From an uncultured Mailhella sp. (lineage in GTDB: Bacteria; Desulfobacterota; Desulfovibrionia; Desulfovibrionales; Desulfovibrionaceae), in assembly GCF_944324995.1 (NCBI RefSeq), contig NZ_CALUYL010000004.1:52846-116845 (forward strand): a stretch of 64,000 nucleotides of DNA. The letters run 5' to 3'. Shown here in pieces: positions 11,865 through 20,060 of the stretch. The notes below the pieces were generated by a model that was not told where the DNA came from, searched no databases, and saw nothing but the letters and a program-made list of their open reading frames with translations. How positions within the stretch are numbered: position 1 is the stretch's first letter; the number at the start of each line of letters is the position of its first letter. The translations under genes and the position numbers were made by a program.

Positions 11865-12001
11865 GGGCCAGATTTTTTTCAGTGTCCTCCCATGGACGGA
11901 CGATGGATGGCAGTTGCCGGGGCCGCGGAGGCGGTCTGGCTGTGTATCATGTGGCCGTGAGGAGATATGCTGATAAGCGTTTATTTGATCAGGAGATTAT
12001 G

Positions 12002-12430
12002 ATGAAGACCAGCTCTCGCAATGCCTATCCCGGAAAAATCACTGCTGTTATCCCCGGAAGCCTCAGCGATGAGGTCGAAGTGACCCTGGAAACCGGAGAA
12101 AAGATTTACGGCCAGATTTCCCACGCCAGCTTCCAGAATCTTTCCCTGGCCGAAGGCAAGGAAGCCGTGGCCCTTGTCAAGGCTACGGAAATCATGCTTG
12201 TGGCTGACGACAACGAATACGAATTTTCCTGCCGCAACCAGTTCACCGGCAAGGTGGTCAAGCTGGTGCGCGGCTTCGTCAACGGCGAAGTGCTCATTCA
12301 GACCCCCAGCGGCATGGAAATCAACGCCACCGTCACGCTGGAAGGCGTGAACCGTCTGCGTCTGGAACGCGGCTGCACCGTGGTCGCCATGTTCAAGTCT
12401 CCCAACGTTCTGATCGCCGTCAAGAAGTAA
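12002..12430 (+). CDS. Molbindin-like protein with two TOBE/Mop domains
   Basis: A 142-aa protein made of two tandem Mop/TOBE units: roughly residues 1-70 and 72-142, each with a G-K-[IV]-..-V pattern (NAYPGKITAVIPG and NQFTGKVVKLVRG). Such di-Mop proteins (ModG/MopII types) bind molybdate or tungstate oxyanions in the cytoplasm and buffer them for cofactor synthesis. Two ATG codons occur back to back at 11999 and 12002; AGGAG at 11991 gives better spacing to 12002. No DNA-binding or ABC domain is fused, so it is a storage or sensing protein and not ModE or ModC. Confidence 0.85.
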   Translation: MKTSSRNAYPGKITAVIPGSLSDEVEVTLETGEKIYGQISHASFQNLSLAEGKEAVALVKATEIMLVADDNEYEFSCRNQFTGKVVKLVRGFVNGEVLIQTPSGMEINATVTLEGVNRLRLERGCTVVAMFKSPNVLIAVKK

Positions 12431-12519
12431 CGCTCAAAACCTGCACGGGCGGGCGGCGTCAAGCCGAACGGCAGGCAGCGCAGATTGCTTCTGGTTGGAA
12501 GAACTTTTCCTGTACAGGC

Positions 12520-12549
12520 AAAGGGGCACGCTTTCGCGTGCCCCTTTTT
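12520..12549 (+). terminator. Rho-independent terminator after the Mop-domain gene
   Basis: Arms AAGGGGCACGC (12521-12531) and GCGTGCCCCTT (12536-12546) with a TTTC loop and a T tract to 12549. Confidence 0.9.
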
Positions 12550-12886
12550 CGTGTATTTTTGACGGCATCTCTCTGCCGTTGTGTCTCAGCCGCGTGTTTC
12601 TGATGTCCGGGCGTCGCATCGCTGATTGCGTCGCTGATGCCGTGTCTCTGCGTCGCGTCGCTTTTCATTTTTGGCGTCGCGGCAGCTCTGACGCCTTACT
12701 TTCAGCATCCTTTGTTTCTTTTCTCCATGCCGGTTCCAGGCGAGGCGCGCAGGCTCCTCCGTCGTGACGGAGCGGACTCTTCATGCCGGATCGAGGCGTT
12801 TTGCATCGAGGCGTCGGGAAAATCAGGGGCTTCGCAGCGGCGGCGCATGCGTCGCTCCCCCCCCCACACACAGGTGGAGCGGCGTA
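12550..12886. other. 337-nt gap with a homopolymeric C tract
   Basis: Nothing coding is supported here. A run of nine C at about 12857-12865 followed by an AC-repeat lies just beyond the 3' end of the leftward membrane-protein gene. Confidence 0.6.
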
Positions 12887-13522
12887 CTATTTTTTGCCGA
12901 AGCGCAGCAGCAGCGCGGAGGTTGAGATGAGCGCGTATCCGAGCAGTTCGCTGGATTCTTCCATCGCATTTTTTGCGGCGCGCCAGTCGCCGTCCGGCAG
13001 CAGCGTTTTCCACAGCACGCCTGTGCCGAACAGTCGGGAATACGCCAGAACAATGACGAGTCCCGCGAGAAGAAGAGGAAAGTGCCGCCAGCGGACCAGC
13101 CGGGCCAGTCCGGCGACGGCGTCGCGAAGATTCGAGACCGCAAAGGCCAGGCAGACGAAGGCCAGCGTGAGGGCCGGCCACTTCCAGCAGCCGTGGGAGA
13201 TCATGTCGAGAAAGTAGTCCTGCTCGCGTATGAGCATGCAGCCGGTAAGTCCTCCGACAAGCGTCAGAGCCCGGCGCATGTCCGGACAGCGGCGCGCCTC
13301 GGAAAAGAAAAGCGCCGTGCTTGTCAGAAGCAGCAGCGTCTGACTGAACTCCGTGGGACCGACTTCCGCAAAGGGATGAAGGGAGCCGGCATCCCACCAG
13401 AAAATGAGGAACAGAACCAGAATGCCCAGGCCGAGCCCGAAGAGAAGACGCAGTGCGAAGGCAATGGTTTTCAGATCAGAAAAAAGTTCCCTGTTCTGCA
13501 AAGATGAAAAGCGGATATTCAT
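12887..13522 (-). CDS. Hypothetical polytopic membrane protein
   Basis: A 211-aa protein that I cannot assign to a family. The start ATG at 13522 opens a frame with about six hydrophobic segments (near residues 20-42, 60-75, 85-98, 115-130, 143-160 and 190-206) and short charged loops such as KTIAFALR and LIREQDYFLD. The middle loop contains one HGCWKWP segment. The upstream extension of the frame runs into the neighbouring DUF368 gene antisense and is discarded. Its gene is on the same strand as, and downstream of, the DUF368-nitroreductase pair but is separated from them by a clear terminator, so it is probably transcribed alone. Confidence 0.65.
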   Translation of the reverse strand: MNIRFSSLQNRELFSDLKTIAFALRLLFGLGLGILVLFLIFWWDAGSLHPFAEVGPTEFSQTLLLLTSTALFFSEARRCPDMRRALTLVGGLTGCMLIREQDYFLDMISHGCWKWPALTLAFVCLAFAVSNLRDAVAGLARLVRWRHFPLLLAGLVIVLAYSRLFGTGVLWKTLLPDGDWRAAKNAMEESSELLGYALISTSALLLRFGKK

Positions 13523-13683
13523 GGCAGGCACATCGTGATGAAGTCTGTTTTCTGCGAAAAAGGCAGCAAATGACCGCCCCGGACCGGGGAAAGGGTGATG
13601 GATATTCGCCGTGAAGAACGCGCTTGTCAAGCGGTGTCGATGAAGAAAATGCGGAACTTTTGTTTCAAAGAGAAAGTTGCAGG

Positions 13684-13723
13684 AAAAAAAAGTCCGTTTT
13701 CTGCACGGATACAGAAAACGGAC
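13684..13723 (-). terminator. Rho-independent terminator after the DUF368 gene
   Basis: Read on the minus strand, arms GTCCGTTTTCTG and CAGAAAACGGAC (plus-strand 13692-13703 and 13712-13723) form a 12-bp stem followed by eight T. Confidence 0.9.
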
Positions 13724-13728
13724 GAACG

Positions 13729-14586
13729 CTAGAACGTTTTTTTCGTGGCAATGTATTGCACCAGCAGAGGCAGGGCCACGCCGCAGGCGCAGGTGAGAAG
13801 TGCGAGCAGCACCATGCCGTCCATGACCGGCGGAAGCGCGGGCAGCGTGCCGTTGTGCCACGGCCATACCGTGCGCAGCGATCCGGCCATGAAGCCGATG
13901 AGCACCGCGTTGGTCTGCAAGGGATAGCGTCGGAAGCACGCGGCGAGCACGCGGCTGAAGCTCATGAGCCCGCAGAGTCCCCCGGCGATGAAGGTGAGAA
14001 GCACCGGCAGATTGAGATGCACCACCGCGGAAAGGATGAAGGCGTACTGACCCATGACGACCAGCATGAACGAGCCGGATATGCCGGGCAGAATCATGGC
14101 GCACAGGGCGATGAATCCGGCAACGAAGATGTTCGGCAGGGCGTGGGAGGCCGTCATGGCTTCGGCTCCGGTGACGAACCAGGCCGCCACGGCTCCTGCG
14201 ACGAGCAGCAGCACGTTGCCTGCGGGCATGCGCTGACCTCGGGTCATGAGCACGATGGACGAGATGATGAGCCCGAAAAAGAAGGCCCACAGCGCTTCGG
14301 GCCAGGCGTGGAGCAGATAGAGCGTCAGGCGCGCAAGGCTGAAGATGGACGTGCCTATGCCGATGACCAGCGGCAGCAGAAAGCCCCAGGGAATGCCCGC
14401 GCAGGCTTCCTTGAAGCGTCCGGTGAAGAAGAGCCGGAAGAACGTGATGTTGAAGGCCTTGATGCCGTTCAGCAGCTTGTCGTAGATGCCGGTGATGAAG
14501 GCGATGGTGCCGCCGGACACGCCAGGCACCACGTCGGCGGCGCCCATGGCCAGTCCGCAGAGAAGGTAGCGCAGTTTTTCCCTCAT
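13729..14586 (-). CDS. DUF368 family protein, probable undecaprenyl-phosphate translocase (PopT-like)
   Basis: A 285-aa polytopic membrane protein with the DUF368 signature GAADVVPGVSGGTIAFITG near residues 16-34 and a second PGISGSFMLVVMGQYA repeat around 163-178. This inverted-repeat architecture with two VPG/PGxSG re-entrant motifs is shared with members shown to recycle undecaprenyl phosphate across the membrane (PopT). That role is by family and not shown for this protein. The gene overlaps the upstream ferredoxin-nitroreductase gene by 4 nt (ATGA), so the two should be co-translated. Confidence 0.88.
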   Translation of the reverse strand: MREKLRYLLCGLAMGAADVVPGVSGGTIAFITGIYDKLLNGIKAFNITFFRLFFTGRFKEACAGIPWGFLLPLVIGIGTSIFSLARLTLYLLHAWPEALWAFFFGLIISSIVLMTRGQRMPAGNVLLLVAGAVAAWFVTGAEAMTASHALPNIFVAGFIALCAMILPGISGSFMLVVMGQYAFILSAVVHLNLPVLLTFIAGGLCGLMSFSRVLAACFRRYPLQTNAVLIGFMAGSLRTVWPWHNGTLPALPPVMDGMVLLALLTCACGVALPLLVQYIATKKTF

Positions 14587-15368
14587 GCCTTGTCTCCCTT
14601 CACCAGGCGCACGCGCAGCTCGCGACGGGAAGGAATGCGGCGGTAGCGGATGTCGGGAACGCCTATCATGAGTCCCGCCATGGGGATGAGACCGTCTTCC
14701 GCGCCCATGGCCTTGCGCACGTCTTCGCTCATGGCCGCCGCCCGCATGACGTAGCCGGCCCAGCAGCCGCCGAGGCCCATGACGGGAAGCAGCAGATCGA
14801 GCGAGGACACGGCAATGGAGCAGTTCACGATGTCGAGATCATAGGAGCCGCCTGCGCAGGCGAACACCGCGCAGGGCGCGCCGCGGAAAATGGGGTCTCC
14901 GCCCCGGTCGTGGGAAAGCACCACACCGGCGAGGCGCTTGTCTCCGCGGAAGGCGTCGGCCACGGCGTCGGCCACGCGGCGCAGCACGTCTCTGCCTTCC
15001 AGCACGAGCCAGCTCACGTTTTCCAGATTCTTGCCCGTGGGCGCGTAACGAGCGACGTCCAGAGCTTTCAGCAGCAGCTCTTCCGGCACGTTCTGTTCCT
15101 TGAACTCGCGCACGGACCGGCGGCCGCGGATGAGCGCCGCAAGACTGTCCGCATCGGGCAGCGGAGCCGCGGGAGCGAGCGTGTCGGGATTCACGCCGTC
15201 CAGCTGCACGGCGGCCTGAGGACAGACGGCCGCGCAGTGACCGCAGTGCATGCAGTATTCTTCATGATGAATGCGCACGCCTTCGTCGGAAACGTGAAAG
15301 CAGTGCAGGGGGCAGACTCGGGCGCACAGCCCGCAACGGACGCAACGGGAATTCTCTATGTGTATCAT
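14583..15368 (-). CDS. Nitroreductase family protein with N-terminal 2[4Fe-4S] ferredoxin domain
   Basis: A 261-aa fusion. Residues 1-55 hold two [4Fe-4S] motifs, CVRCGLCARVCP and CMHCGHCAAVCP. From about residue 78 the nitroreductase fold begins with RGRRSVREFKEQNVP, followed by the flavin-binding ARYAPTGKNLENVSW and the GLGGCWAGY segment near 190-200. Such proteins are common in anaerobes and are presumed to pass electrons from ferredoxin to FMN, but substrates are mostly unknown. It overlaps the DUF368 gene by 4 nt, an unexpected partner for a redox enzyme. Confidence 0.9.
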   Translation of the reverse strand: MIHIENSRCVRCGLCARVCPLHCFHVSDEGVRIHHEEYCMHCGHCAAVCPQAAVQLDGVNPDTLAPAAPLPDADSLAALIRGRRSVREFKEQNVPEELLLKALDVARYAPTGKNLENVSWLVLEGRDVLRRVADAVADAFRGDKRLAGVVLSHDRGGDPIFRGAPCAVFACAGGSYDLDIVNCSIAVSSLDLLLPVMGLGGCWAGYVMRAAAMSEDVRKAMGAEDGLIPMAGLMIGVPDIRYRRIPSRRELRVRLVKGDKA

Positions 15369-15572
15369 GGCTTTTCCTGAAGGTATGTGCTAAAGAATGT
15401 TCGTGCAGCATAGAGGAAAATGCGCGAAAGGGGAAGAACTTCCTTTCGGCGTTGTCGCCGTCGGCATCGGTTTTCCCTTCTGCAGCAGAACACGGGCTGG
15501 GCGTCGGACATGCGCGCTGCGGGCTGCCGGTTCTGCAGTTTCTCTGCGGTTTTCCTCAGACAGGGAACATTC

Positions 15573-17018
15573 ATGGAATCGTTGACTCTTGTCGTGTTCG
15601 GGGCGCTGGTCGCCGTTGTTGGTTTTGTCTGGGCGTTGTTCTGCGTCGTACACGCGCTGCTGCATAAAAAGGATTCACAGTCCGCTCTGGCCTGGGTGGC
15701 GAGCATCATGCTGCTGCCGTTTCTGGGGAGTCTTGCGTATTCGCTTTTCGGCATCAGCCGGGCCGACAGCCTGGCCGGACGCCTTCTCGACGAGGCGGCC
15801 AGGAGGCAGGATTCGTCCGACAGAATACTGGATCGCCGCCTGAACTCCGAAGAGGACGACGATTCTCTGCCTGCGGAATGGGAGGCCCTGAAGGTGGGCC
15901 GCGCCCTCACCGGACGCCGCATGATGCGCGGCAACCGGCTGGAACTTCTGAAGAACGGCGAAGAGGCCTATCCGGCCATGCTGGAAGCCATAAGTCAGGC
16001 CAAACGCATGGTCTGCCTTTCCACCTATATTTTCCGCGGCGACGATACGGGCCGCGCCTTTGCCGACGCGCTTGAAGATGCGGCCAGACGAGGGGTGGAC
16101 GTCAGGCTCATTGTGGACGGGCTGGGCGGCATGATCTATTCGCTGCGCAAGCCGTGGCGCAAGCTGCGCGAGAAGGGCGTGAAGGTGCAGATGTTTCTGC
16201 CGCCGCGCCTGTGGCCGCCCATGTTTGCCGTGAATCTGCGCACGCACCGCAAGGTGCTCGCCTGCGACGGAACCGTGGCCTTTACCGGCGGCATGAACAT
16301 CGGGGATCATCATCTGGTCACGCTGCCGCGGCGCGGACGCGTGCAGGACATCCATTTCCGCTGCACCGGGCCTGTGGCCGCGCGCCTGCAGGAAGCCTTT
16401 CTCATGGACTGGGCTTTCGTGAGCAAGCTGCCCACGCCGCCTTCGCTCATGGAACCGGAGGAGAAGGGCGCGTCACATTGCCGTCTGGTGTTCGACGGGC
16501 TCGGCCGCAGTCGGGAAGACATTCATCAGCTTCTGTGCGGCGTGATTTCCGCGGCCAGACGGCGGGTCGTCATTTTCACGCCGTACTTCATTCCTCCGCG
16601 CGAGCTGTCCGGCGCGCTGGTGGCCGCCGTGCAGCGCGGCGTGCAGGTGGACGTCATTCTTCCGGCGCAGAACAATCTTTTCTATGTGCATCACGCCTCC
16701 CGCCGCTATCAGGGCCCGCTGGCCAGAATGGGCGTGCGCATCTGGTATCAGCCGCCGCCGTTCGCCCATACCAAGCTTCTGCTGGTGGACGACTGGTATG
16801 CGCTGATGGGTTCGGCCAATCTCGATCCGCGCAGTCTCTTTCTCAATTTTGAACTCAATGTCGAGGTGGCCGATCCGGCGTTTCAGAAGGAACTTTCGGA
16901 CTACGCCGATGAGGTGCTGTCCCGCTCGCGCCGGATGCGCTACGAAGACTATGATCGTGCCGCGCTTCCCTCAAAGCTGTTCGATTCGCTGTGCTGGCTG
17001 CTCAGTCCGTATATTTGA
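15573..17018 (+). CDS. cls: Cardiolipin synthase (phospholipase D family)
   Basis: A 481-aa membrane-bound phospholipase-D-type enzyme that condenses phosphatidylglycerol into cardiolipin. Two N-terminal membrane helices (residues 3-22 and 32-52) precede two HKD motifs: HRKVLACDGTVAFTGGMN near residue 223 and HTKLLLVDDWYALMGSAN near 400. The ATG at 15573 begins the conserved ESLTLVVFGALV anchor and has AGGGAA upstream; the longer open frame adds a Cys-rich N-terminus without support. A structured region separates it from the next gene. Confidence 0.93.
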   Translation: MESLTLVVFGALVAVVGFVWALFCVVHALLHKKDSQSALAWVASIMLLPFLGSLAYSLFGISRADSLAGRLLDEAARRQDSSDRILDRRLNSEEDDDSLPAEWEALKVGRALTGRRMMRGNRLELLKNGEEAYPAMLEAISQAKRMVCLSTYIFRGDDTGRAFADALEDAARRGVDVRLIVDGLGGMIYSLRKPWRKLREKGVKVQMFLPPRLWPPMFAVNLRTHRKVLACDGTVAFTGGMNIGDHHLVTLPRRGRVQDIHFRCTGPVAARLQEAFLMDWAFVSKLPTPPSLMEPEEKGASHCRLVFDGLGRSREDIHQLLCGVISAARRRVVIFTPYFIPPRELSGALVAAVQRGVQVDVILPAQNNLFYVHHASRRYQGPLARMGVRIWYQPPPFAHTKLLLVDDWYALMGSANLDPRSLFLNFELNVEVADPAFQKELSDYADEVLSRSRRMRYEDYDRAALPSKLFDSLCWLLSPYI

Positions 17019-17028
17019 CGCCCTGAAA

Positions 17029-17103
17029 GGTAGCGCAATATTACGCAAGACTTCTGTCGTTGACTTATCCGCCCAATGCCGTATGTGAGTAACATACGCT
17101 ACC
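17029..17103. repeat. Nested inverted repeats with promoter-like boxes
   Basis: GGTAGCG (17029-17035) pairs with CGCTACC (17097-17103). Inside sit the near-palindrome GCGCAATATTACGC and the hairpin GTATGT (17081-17086)/ACATAC (17092-17097). TTGACT at 17060-17065 and TATGTG at 17082-17087, spaced by 16 nt, could be a promoter for the DUF533 gene. Confidence 0.45.
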
Positions 17104-17126
17104 TTATGTCATGCAAGGAGTTTGCC

Positions 17127-17828
17127 ATGTCGCTGTTCGATATTCTGAATTCCCCTGAACTCAAATCCACGCTTGGTTCCTTTGCCGACAAGGCGAAGAA
17201 CACGGCTTCCGATATCACTTCCAAAGCGCCCGGCGGACTCGGCGGACTGCTCGGAGCCGGAGCTCTGGGCGCGCTTCTGGGCAGCTTTGTTTCCAAGAAC
17301 GTGCTGAAGGACGCCGCTCTGGTGGGTGCGGGCGCCGTGGCCTGGAATTTTTATCAGAAGTGGAGTCAGAGCCGTGGCGCTCAGACGGAGAACGTCGAAG
17401 TGATTTCCCGGCAGACGACCGGGACGACGGTCGGAGCCTCCGTGCCCGCGCCTGCGCTGGACAATACGGCCATGCTCATGCTTCGCGCCATGGTGTACAC
17501 GGCCCGGGCCGACGGGCATATCGACGCGACGGAACAGGGACGCATTCTCAAGCTGGTGGAGCAGATCTGTCCGGGCAGAGACATGTCCGCAGTCATGAAC
17601 GGCCTGATGAGCGAACCCATTGATCCGTCCCGACTGGCGGCGGAAGTGCGTTCGCCGGAGCAGGGCGACGATCTGTATCGGCTCTCCTGTCTCATTGTGG
17701 ACGTCGATCATTTTATGGAACGCAGCTATCTTGACGGTCTGGCCTCGGCGCTGCATCTGTCCGCCGAGAGAAAGGCGGCGCTGGAGCAGGAAGTGGCGCA
17801 GGCAAGGCAGCAGCTTCTGCCGGGCTAG
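17127..17828 (+). CDS. DUF533 family (TerB-like) protein
   Basis: A 233-aa protein related to E. coli YebE. The first 30 residues are followed by a Gly/Ala/Leu-rich hydrophobic stretch (GGLGGLLGAGALGALLGSF, residues 49-67) and a second hydrophobic segment. The C-terminal 120 residues form a TerB-like helical domain starting MLMLRAMVYTARADGHID, where the acidic ADGHID loop is typical. I place the start at 17127, 6 nt after AAGGAG. YebE-type proteins are envelope-associated and often stress-induced; a biochemical role is not established. Confidence 0.82.
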   Translation: MSLFDILNSPELKSTLGSFADKAKNTASDITSKAPGGLGGLLGAGALGALLGSFVSKNVLKDAALVGAGAVAWNFYQKWSQSRGAQTENVEVISRQTTGTTVGASVPAPALDNTAMLMLRAMVYTARADGHIDATEQGRILKLVEQICPGRDMSAVMNGLMSEPIDPSRLAAEVRSPEQGDDLYRLSCLIVDVDHFMERSYLDGLASALHLSAERKAALEQEVAQARQQLLPG

Positions 17829-18243
17829 AAGAGCATTCGCCTTTTCGTTTCCGGCGCGTCGCCAACGTGCGCCGGAGCAGGACATAAGCCCCTTCATGAC
17901 ATCTGATGGATTGCGCAGGCGTGATGCCTTTCCACCGGAATTCCAGCAGACTTTTATTGTTAAAGGTGGCATGACGGATAGTTAATTGTTGTAGCAACAG
18001 GATGATATGCCTTGTCCGTCTCGGCCTGGTTCCCGAAGGGATGACGACTTGACGGGGGGCGCTCTCAAACGCTTATGAAGCGATTTCGCGCCGCAGAGTT
18101 CTGCCGCATCACAGTTTCGGCAGGACTTTGCGGCGCGGGCTTTTTGTACTACACTGAAACAGTTTTTCTTGCGGGTGAAACGTCTCCGGCCTGCGCGCGA
18201 GGCGCGATGAAGGGGCAGGAGGAAAACTGTGAAGGAGCGAGGT
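17829..18243. other. 415-nt gap before the LprI-like gene
   Basis: No gene is supported. TCCGGCGC (17850-17857) and GCGCCGGA (17869-17876) form a stem without a T tract shortly after the DUF533 gene. The promoter candidate at 18128-18155 is listed separately. Confidence 0.5.
18128..18155 (+). promoter_or_regulatory. Possible promoter for the LprI-like gene
   Basis: TTGCGG (18128-18133), 16-nt spacer, TACACT (18150-18155). Spacing is acceptable and both boxes are partial matches. Confidence 0.35.
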
Positions 18244-18663
18244 ATGAAAAGAGCGTCGATGCTGGGCGTGGGAGCGCTGCTCGTGTGTCTGGGAACCGTT
18301 CAGCCGTGTCTGGCGGAAGAGGAACTGGCTCCGGGCTTTGACGCCTGCATGGAAAAGTCGGGGGGCGTGACGATGGAAATGCGCATGTGCCTTGACCAGG
18401 CCTACAAGTACTGGGATGCCGAGCTGAACAGCAATTACAAGGCGGCCATGAAGCGGTGCGGCGATACGGGTGATCCGAAGGCGTGCAAGAATCGTCTTCG
18501 CAATGCGGAACGCCTGTGGGTGCAGTACAAGGAGGCCATGTCGGACGCGATCATGGGCTATGAGGAAGGCACCATGGGACCGGTTCTCGGTGCGGATTTT
18601 CTGGCGAGGGAGACGAAAAAGCAGGCGCAGGAACTGGGAAGCATGGCCGGGCAGGGCGAGTAG
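18244..18663 (+). CDS. LprI/DUF1311-like periplasmic protein
   Basis: A 139-aa secreted protein. A signal peptide covers residues 1-23 (cleavage after CLA). The mature part shows the DUF1311 pattern of spaced Cys and aromatic residues: FDACMEKS, MRMCLDQAYKYWDAELNSNY, CKNRLRNAERLWVQYKEAM. LprI of Mycobacterium is a lysozyme inhibitor and this family is usually named after it, though the activity cannot be read from sequence. The start at 18244 follows AAGGAG. It is transcribed alone and convergent with ychF. Confidence 0.8.
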   Translation: MKRASMLGVGALLVCLGTVQPCLAEEELAPGFDACMEKSGGVTMEMRMCLDQAYKYWDAELNSNYKAAMKRCGDTGDPKACKNRLRNAERLWVQYKEAMSDAIMGYEEGTMGPVLGADFLARETKKQAQELGSMAGQGE

Positions 18664-18828
18664 GGCCCTGTGCCGTGTATCCTTGAATCGGACGGCGTCT
18701 GAGACGTTGGCGCATCGTTGCGTGAAGGAAAACGCATCGAAGACCTGAGGCCGAAGATGCCTCGTCACGGAGCGCGTGGCTCGCCGTGACGCTACAGAAA
18801 AGCTGTCTGCGGCATGTCTTTCGCCGGT

Positions 18829-18869
18829 GCATAACAAAGGCGCGTTTTGACAACGCGCCTTTGTTATGC
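18829..18869. terminator. Bidirectional terminator-like 18-bp perfect stem
   Basis: GCATAACAAAGGCGCGTT (18829-18846) and AACGCGCCTTTGTTATGC (18852-18869) are exact complements around a 5-nt loop, between convergent genes. The inner AAAGGCGCG/CGCGCCTTTGTT resembles a terminator in both directions. Confidence 0.65.
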
Positions 18870-18925
18870 GGAAAGGTTGTTCGTGAACCGCCGCTCCAGA
18901 AAGGGGCGATCACGCGGCATCAGTC

Positions 18926-20029
18926 TTACACGTTGAACAGGAAGTTCATCATGTCGCCGTCCTGAACTACGTAGTCCTTGCCTTCCACGCGGAGCACGCC
19001 CGCAGCGCGGCAGGCCGCTTCGGACTTGTACTTCATGTAGTCTTCGTAGCTGATGACTTCGGCGCGGATGAAGCCCTTTTCAAAGTCGGTGTGGATGACG
19101 CCCGCGGCCTGCGGAGCCTTCCAGCCCTGACGGAACGTCCAGGCGCGCACTTCCTTGGGGCCGGCGGTCAGGAAGCTCGCCAGACCGAGCGTGTGATAGC
19201 CCATGCGGATGATGTTTTCGAGGCCGCTTTCCTCAATGCCGTAGGATTCCAGCATTTCCGCCTGTTCGGCGTCGGAGAGGCCCTGAAGTTCCTCTTCGAG
19301 GCGGGCGCAGATCTTCACGATGCCGCAGCCGCGGGATTCGGCCAGATTGCGCAGCGCCTTCACGTGTTCGTTGTCTTCCTCGATGCCGGCTTCGTCCACG
19401 TTGGCGCAGTAGATGAACTTCTTGGCCGTAAGCAGGGAGAGTTCGCGCCACACCTGCTTGAAGGGTTCGTTGAGTTCGGGCACTTCAAAGGTGGACCCGG
19501 GCTTGCCTTCGCCAAGATGGGCGACGAGCGCTTCGAGCACGGGCTGTGCCTTCTGCATTTCCTTGTCGAACTTGGATTTTTTCTTCAGCGTATCGAGGCG
19601 CTTTTCCGCGGTGTCGAGGTCGGCGAGCAGCAGTTCGGTTTCAATGGTGTCCACGTCGCGCAGCGGATCAATGCTGCCGTCCACATGGGCGATGTTTTCA
19701 TCGTCGAAGCAGCGCACCACTTCCACGATGGCGGCGCATTCGCGGATGTTGGCCAGAAACTGGTTGCCGAGACCTTCGCCCTTGCTGGCCCCGCGCACGA
19801 GACCGGCGATGTCCACGAAGTCCACGGTGGCATAGATGGTTTTGGCGGGCTTCACAAGCTCGGTGAGCGCGTCGACGCGTTTGTCGGGCACGGCCACGGT
19901 GGCCTTGTTGGGCTCGATGGTGCAGAAGGGATAGTTGGCGGCTTCGGCGTTCTGCGCCTTGGTGAGCGCATTGAACAGGGTGGACTTGCCCACGTTGGGC
20001 AGACCGACGATACCTAGACTCAGTGACAT
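18926..20029 (-). CDS. ychF: Redox-regulated ATPase YchF
   Basis: YchF/OLA1-type P-loop protein (367 aa) that binds ribosomes and prefers ATP. Walker [10 protein letters not shown] (residues 8-16), [20 protein letters not shown] (switch II/G3, around 72-91), and the altered G4 motif are present. The C-terminal TGS domain ends in [11 protein letters not shown], the typical family terminus. Length matches the family. It is the last gene of a leftward series starting upstream at the small 60-aa gene. Confidence 0.96.
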   Translation of the reverse strand: MSLSLGIVGLPNVGKSTLFNALTKAQNAEAANYPFCTIEPNKATVAVPDKRVDALTELVKPAKTIYATVDFVDIAGLVRGASKGEGLGNQFLANIRECAAIVEVVRCFDDENIAHVDGSIDPLRDVDTIETELLLADLDTAEKRLDTLKKKSKFDKEMQKAQPVLEALVAHLGEGKPGSTFEVPELNEPFKQVWRELSLLTAKKFIYCANVDEAGIEEDNEHVKALRNLAESRGCGIVKICARLEEELQGLSDAEQAEMLESYGIEESGLENIIRMGYHTLGLASFLTAGPKEVRAWTFRQGWKAPQAAGVIHTDFEKGFIRAEVISYEDYMKYKSEAACRAAGVLRVEGKDYVVQDGDMMNFLFNV

Positions 20030-20060
20030 GACAAAACTCCGGAATAAGGCGGGACGCGCA

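Noticed and set aside
11865..12001. Moco riboswitch upstream of the Mop gene
   Set aside because: I could not match the leader to the known conserved elements by eye, so it is not listed as a feature.
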